Positions 59,694 through 64,000 of a stretch of 64,000 nucleotides of DNA are shown here, piece by piece. Numbering within the stretch: position 1 is the first letter of the stretch; each line of letters starts with the position of its first letter. Source of the stretch: JAMLHH01 sp035515235. Its GTDB lineage: Bacteria > Bacteroidota > Bacteroidia > Chitinophagales > JADIYW01. The stretch lies in assembly GCA_035515235.1 (NCBI GenBank), contig DATJBS010000031.1:62001-126000 (forward strand), in the 5' to 3' direction. The notes below the pieces were generated by a model. It saw nothing but the letters and a program-made list of their open reading frames with translations. It was not told the DNA's origin and searched no databases. Made by a program: the position numbers and the translations under genes.

Positions 59694-62600
59694 TTGAGTA
59701 CGTTGTTAAAATCGCTGAGCTTCTTTTGCTTTTTTTGTTGCTGGGTTCTTACAGAGTCCTTTGCACAAAGCATTGGTATGCAATGGGAACAACTGAATAA
59801 TGTAAGAGAAGATCAATTTATTGCAGATACTAATTTCATACAACTAGATTCTAATGGAGTTATTCCTAGTACTTTAATTCTGAAAATTGCGGATAGCGAC
59901 GAAGTTTTAAGTACAGCATCTTATTTTTTAGAACCTTTCTCAGGTAAACTAAAAATCAACGATAGCTTACTCTATGGTCAAAAACTGAAGATATATTATA
60001 GAGCATTTCCATTAGCTATTCAATCGGTCTACAAAAAGAAAAATTTTCACGGATATACTTGGCGGGACAGTACTTATTTAGACCCATATTTTTATGATCC
60101 TTATTATGGCATCAATGAAAACCCTATAGATTTTGGAGGTCTGAACTATAATGGAGCTTTTGCAAGAGGAATCTCATTTGGAAATAATCAAGATTTAGTA
60201 GTCAATTCAACTTTGGATTTACAACTTTCAGGAAAAATTGGAGATTTAGAAATTTTAGCTGCTCTGACAGATAATACGATTCCTATCCAACCTGATGGTA
60301 CTACTCAGCAAATTCAGGATTTTGATAAAGTTTATATTCAAGTCAAAAAAGGAAAGAATCAATTTGTTGCAGGAGATTATGGCTTGCAAAGTCAAGGAAG
60401 TTATTTCGTAAAATTTGACAAACAATTACAAGGAGCGAGTTTTAAAACAGGATTAGATTTCAAAAAAGGTTGGCAAACTCAACATTCAGCTTCTTTTGCT
60501 ATTGCAAAGGGGAAGTTTGCTAGAAATGTATTTAATGGAAAAGAAGGCAACCAAGGCCCTTATAAATTAATTGGGAATAATGGAGAGACCTATATCATCA
60601 TTTTAGCGGGTTCGGAAAAGGTATATTCTGACGGTAAATTACTATTGCGCGGTGAAGACAATGCCTATATCATGGATTATAATACGGGTGAAATTGTATT
60701 TACGCCGAATTTCTTAGTGACTAAAGATGTCCGATTAGTAGTAGAGTTTGAATATTCTGACAAGAATTACTTTAGAACTTTATTCCATACTGCTCATGAA
60801 GCCAATTATAAAAACTTGACATTATACGCTCAATTCTACACAGAACAAGATTCCAAAAACAAACCCATACTTGCTAATATTGACAGTACAACAAAAAATA
60901 TATTGAGAAATGTAGGAAATGATATTTCTAGGGCATTTGTTCCAGGAGTACGTCCTGCAGAGTATTCTGCTAATTCTATTCAATATCAAATGAAAGATTC
61001 TATTGTCAATGGAATTTTGTACGATAGTGTTTTTGCATATACCAATAGCTCAGAGGTGGACTTGTATAATTTGAGTTTTAGCTACGTAGGTTCTAGAATG
61101 GGAAATTATATGCCGGACAAAAATTCATTAAATCAAAGAGTGTACAAATGGATAGCTCCCGTTGATGGTATACCTCAAGGCGACTACGAGCCTATAGAAT
61201 TGATTATCACGCCTAAAAAGGATATGTACGCTGTAATAGGTGCAAGATATCATTTCAATCCCAAGACTTCTCTTTATTCAGAATGGTCATTTTCAAATAG
61301 AGACCTCAATACCTTTTCTGATATTGATAAAAAAGAAAATAAAGGTTGGGCTTTGATGAATAAAGTGGAAAGAAGAGATACGCTCGGTCAACAAAAATGG
61401 TTGCTTTCTACTAAGGCGATGTATGAATTAAAAAGTGAGAATTTTCAAGCGCCAGAACAATACAGATCGGTAGAGTTTTCAAGAGATTGGAACATCAACT
61501 CTAACATAAACACTCAAGAGCATTTTGTCACGACTGCGATAGATTTGAGAAATGAAGAGAAAGGTTTTAATGTCGGTGGATCTTGGAATTATTTTAATAG
61601 AAAAAATATTCTTAACGGTATTCAGCAACTTTATAATTTGAATTATAACAAAGACAATTGGGACTTAAGAGCTGAATTAAGTTGGCTGAAAACTACAGAT
61701 CCAAATTTTCATTCTACATTTTTAAGACCAAATATTAGAGTAAGCAAGAAATTCCCTCAACTTAAATATTTAGAAATTTCTACGGGAGCTTTTACAGAAT
61801 ACAACGCCATTAGAAATAACGATACAGACTCTTTGCTCTCTTCTGCATATTTTAATAATAACGTTTTTGCTTCCATCAAAACTTCAGATTCGGCATTTAT
61901 TTCAGGGGAAATTACTTACAAGTTTAGAAATGATTTAACTCCGAATCAACATGAGTTTTCTTCACTCAGTACGAGTAATGATATCGAATTAACGGCAAAA
62001 GCTAATCGTCTAAAAAATCAAAACTTAAGCATCGGTTTTACTTTTAGAGATTTGGTAGTGAATGACTCGACAACTTCAGGAAATCTATCCGACAAGAACT
62101 TCTTAGGAAGAGCTGAATATGGGTTTTTAATCAAAAGAGGTGCTGTTCGTTTCAATACGATTTATGAATTGGGAAGTGGACAAGAAAGGGTGAGAGAGTT
62201 CACTTATTTGGAAGTCAGTTCAGGACAGGGTTTATACAGATGGATAGATCAAAATGGAGATGGGGTTCAGCAATTAGACGAATTTGTTGTCGCTCAATAT
62301 GCAGACAGTGCTAATTATATCAGAGTATTGACCAATGTCAATGAATACATTCAAGCGAGAATTGTGACTTTTAATCAAGTGATACAATTGAACCCAAAAG
62401 CAGTTTGGTTTGATGAAACAGGGATTAAGAAATTGATTGCAAGATTCAATTTGAACTCTTCGATGATGATCACTCGTAAGACTTTTAAAGGAGCTTCTGT
62501 ATCTCCATTTAATCCATTTCTACTCAATACTAATGATGAAAATGTTTTGAGTCTCAACTCAGCTTTTAGAAATACGGTCTATTTTAATCAAGGAAATCCT

Positions 62601-63203
62601 AAGTTTTATGCCAATTATACTTGGTTTTATAATCAGAATAAAACGATACTCGTCAATGGATTTGACACTAGAAAAAGACAAGAGCAAACTTTAGAATCTA
62701 ATTTTAATTTGCCGAAAGGCTTCTCTTTGAATTTGAAATTATTGAAAGGTCGAAATTTTGCAGATGCTGAATATTCTGCTACAAATAATTACGATATCGC
62801 CCAATACAATATCAATCCTTCGATGTCTTGGATTTTGAAAACCATTTTACGGACTTCTTTAGGTTATGAATACAATCGAAAACGCAATATTCCTGAGCTC
62901 GGAAATGAATTAGCGAAAGGCAATAAATTGAATTTTGACATTCGATATACTATCGTTTCCAAACAAAGTATAGAAGCAAAATTCTCCTTTGTGTTATTTG
63001 ATTATAATGGACAAAATGGAACTACTAAATCTTATCAAATCTTAGACGGTTTACAACCGGGCAAGAATTATATCTGGAATGGATCCTACAATCGTACACT
63101 TTCCAACAACTTACAGTTAAATATCTCTTACGAAGGTCGTAAAGCTGGCAATAACAATCGAATTGTGCATACTGGAAGCGCATCTTTAAGAGCATTATTT
63201 TAA
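59694..63203 (+). CDS. Large outer-membrane beta-barrel-like surface protein
   Basis: 1169 residues from TTG 59694. Signal peptide MSTLLKSLSFFCFFCCWVLT ending ESFAQ. The middle (about 175-355) has VAGDYGLQSQGSYFVKFDKQ and KVYSDGKLLLRGEDNAYIMD then YNTGEIVFTPNFLVTKDVRL, a layout that resembles parts of SprA-like and other Bacteroidota barrel proteins. From about 500 on the sequence is a long run of alternating aromatic strands (NLSFSYVGSRMGNYMPD, KNYIWNGSYNRTL), ending with the strand GSASLRALF. It probably spans the outer membrane. Function unknown. Confidence 0.75.
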   Translation: MSTLLKSLSFFCFFCCWVLTESFAQSIGMQWEQLNNVREDQFIADTNFIQLDSNGVIPSTLILKIADSDEVLSTASYFLEPFSGKLKINDSLLYGQKLKIYYRAFPLAIQSVYKKKNFHGYTWRDSTYLDPYFYDPYYGINENPIDFGGLNYNGAFARGISFGNNQDLVVNSTLDLQLSGKIGDLEILAALTDNTIPIQPDGTTQQIQDFDKVYIQVKKGKNQFVAGDYGLQSQGSYFVKFDKQLQGASFKTGLDFKKGWQTQHSASFAIAKGKFARNVFNGKEGNQGPYKLIGNNGETYIIILAGSEKVYSDGKLLLRGEDNAYIMDYNTGEIVFTPNFLVTKDVRLVVEFEYSDKNYFRTLFHTAHEANYKNLTLYAQFYTEQDSKNKPILANIDSTTKNILRNVGNDISRAFVPGVRPAEYSANSIQYQMKDSIVNGILYDSVFAYTNSSEVDLYNLSFSYVGSRMGNYMPDKNSLNQRVYKWIAPVDGIPQGDYEPIELIITPKKDMYAVIGARYHFNPKTSLYSEWSFSNRDLNTFSDIDKKENKGWALMNKVERRDTLGQQKWLLSTKAMYELKSENFQAPEQYRSVEFSRDWNINSNINTQEHFVTTAIDLRNEEKGFNVGGSWNYFNRKNILNGIQQLYNLNYNKDNWDLRAELSWLKTTDPNFHSTFLRPNIRVSKKFPQLKYLEISTGAFTEYNAIRNNDTDSLLSSAYFNNNVFASIKTSDSAFISGEITYKFRNDLTPNQHEFSSLSTSNDIELTAKANRLKNQNLSIGFTFRDLVVNDSTTSGNLSDKNFLGRAEYGFLIKRGAVRFNTIYELGSGQERVREFTYLEVSSGQGLYRWIDQNGDGVQQLDEFVVAQYADSANYIRVLTNVNEYIQARIVTFNQVIQLNPKAVWFDETGIKKLIARFNLNSSMMITRKTFKGASVSPFNPFLLNTNDENVLSLNSAFRNTVYFNQGNPKFYANYTWFYNQNKTILVNGFDTRKRQEQTLESNFNLPKGFSLNLKLLKGRNFADAEYSATNNYDIAQYNINPSMSWILKTILRTSLGYEYNRKRNIPELGNELAKGNKLNFDIRYTIVSKQSIEAKFSFVLFDYNGQNGTTKSYQILDGLQPGKNYIWNGSYNRTLSNNLQLNISYEGRKAGNNNRIVHTGSASLRALF

Positions 63204-63429
63204 TGTGCTAATGTGTTTAATGTGAAATTAATAGTAAAACTTTTAGAATATTTCATTTTGAATTCAGCATTTTGCAAAGTCAAATACGATAAAAATCAGT
63301 GCATTTATATATAAAATCTTAATTTCTTAATGGTTTATTTTCCTAGAACGTCATACTGAAAGCATCTCTTTAAAATCACGTCTACCTAACTAATCTATTT
63401 TATTTTTTGTTGACTACTCCGTATTTACT

Positions 63430-63437
63430 TATTTTTG
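63430..63437 (+). promoter_or_regulatory. -7 box before maf
   Basis: TATTTTTG lies 6 nt before the ATG at 63444; TTGTTGAC at 63408 could be -33. A very short leader, as for thrS. Confidence 0.5.
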
Positions 63438-63443
63438 TCGCTT

Positions 63444-64000
63444 ATGAAGATTGTAGAAGGTCAAAAACTCATCTTGGGTTCAGGTTCTCCGAGAAGAAAA
63501 GAAATATTATCTCTAGCAGGGTTTGAATTTGATGTTTTGGTTTCAGATGTGGAAGAAAATTATCCTGACGATTTGCCCTTGAGAAATGTACCGGAATTTT
63601 TAGCAATCAAAAAAGCAAAAGCTATCCAAGAACAGTTTAAAATCCAAAATAGGGCGATTATCACTGCGGACACTATTGTTTTGATCAATAATGAAATATT
63701 AGGAAAACCTATAGATAGAAATGACGCAATTCAAATTTTACAAAAACTTTCTGGTGCTACACATGAAGTATTGAGTGGAGTTTGTTATCTATTCAATGGT
63801 CAAGTACAATCTTTAACAGATATCACAAAAGTGACTTTCAATAAAATGAATTTAAAAGACATCGAATATTATGTAGATGAATTCAAGCCTTATGATAAAG
63901 CAGGTGCGTATGCTATTCAAGAATGGATAGGAGTGAGAAATATTCATAAAATTGACGGTTGCTATTATAACGTGATGGGATTGCCTATGAGAAAAATCAT
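63444..64000 (+). CDS. maf: Maf nucleoside-triphosphate pyrophosphatase (3' cut by window)
   Basis: 185 residues seen, frame open to the window end. MKIVEGQKLILGSGSPRRKE carries the Maf substrate loop GSGSPRRKEIL, with ITADTIV containing the catalytic Asp and YDKAGAYAIQEWIG near the C-terminus. Full length is usually 185-200 residues, so only a few are missing. Maf enzymes hydrolyse non-canonical nucleotides such as dUTP, UTP or m7GTP, keeping them out of nucleic acids. Confidence 0.93.
   Translation, partial: MKIVEGQKLILGSGSPRRKEILSLAGFEFDVLVSDVEENYPDDLPLRNVPEFLAIKKAKAIQEQFKIQNRAIITADTIVLINNEILGKPIDRNDAIQILQKLSGATHEVLSGVCYLFNGQVQSLTDITKVTFNKMNLKDIEYYVDEFKPYDKAGAYAIQEWIGVRNIHKIDGCYYNVMGLPMRKI

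Overview
This window looks like a chromosomal segment of an AT-rich member of the Bacteroidota. The support is family content and promoter type. There is a TonB-dependent receptor paired with a DUF4249 lipoprotein, a LemA/TPM cluster, TIGR03643, a DUF1343/NamZ protein, a RhuM-Fic protein and a Bacteroidota-style REP-associated transposase. Several genes start just downstream of TAnnTTTG boxes, the -7 element of the Bacteroidota primary sigma factor (before the tRNA-Ser, thrS, infC, the DEAD-box helicase and maf). I cannot resolve the family or genus from sequence alone.

Layout. 1-777 is the 3' part of a flavin-dependent (luciferase-like) oxidoreductase. It is followed by about 0.8 kb of repeat debris, then a membrane protein and ychF, a second repeat-rich gap, and a Tat-type exported superoxide dismutase. 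4.4-8.6 kb (minus strand) holds an asparagine-synthetase-like protein without its glutaminase cysteine, a polysaccharide flippase, and a truncated DNA polymerase III alpha-like protein that has lost two of three catalytic aspartates. 8.8-14.8 kb carries an SDR, a small helical protein, a LolC/E-type permease, NamZ, LhgO and a 2-hydroxyacid dehydrogenase. 14.8-15.5 kb holds an (AC)14 microsatellite, an orphan intrinsic terminator and a 46-codon exported-peptide gene. 15.5-18.9 kb is a putative operon of a helical-repeat protein, mltG and a YihY family protein, followed by tRNA-Ser(UGA).

19.2-26.3 kb is a type I restriction-modification locus (hsdR, rhuM-fic, hsdM, hsdS) in which hsdS is frameshifted in its second recognition domain. 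26.6-29.2 kb is a lemA-TPM-TPM operon and a MORN-like secreted protein. 29.3-38.2 kb holds cysH, an epimerase, a lipoprotein, a subtilase, an OYE-family flavoenzyme and a TonB receptor/DUF4249 pair. 38.4-42.9 kb is an information-processing block (DEAD-box helicase, thrS, infC) in which infC is not followed by rpmI-rplT.

43-53.4 kb is an accessory and stress region. It contains a RelE/ParE-type toxin-antitoxin pair, an alpha/beta hydrolase, an AhpD-like protein, catalase and an orphan PD-(D/E)XK-like protein. It also holds a four-gene minus-strand cluster made of a 36-residue, 13-cysteine metallothionein-like peptide, a frameshifted SigZ-like ECF sigma factor, a bacterial PH-domain protein and a cysteine-rich HMA-domain protein. 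Next come a REP-associated tyrosine transposase flanked by eight copies of its presumed palindromic target, a restriction-enzyme C-terminal-like fragment, and a zinc-ribbon-like protein. 51.4-64 kb returns to housekeeping and surface functions: a 5'-nucleotidase, acs, a thioesterase, a BaiN-type flavoprotein, TIGR03643, two tandem exported paralogues, a large surface protein, and maf running off the end.

The observations most worth a second look are the pseudo-polymerase at 7.3-8.6 kb, the metallothionein/SigZ/HMA cluster at 48.0-49.6 kb, the transposase with its REP palindromes at 49.7-50.6 kb, the two frameshifted genes (hsdS and the sigma factor), and the GC-rich dispersed elements near 1.1 and 3.2 kb.
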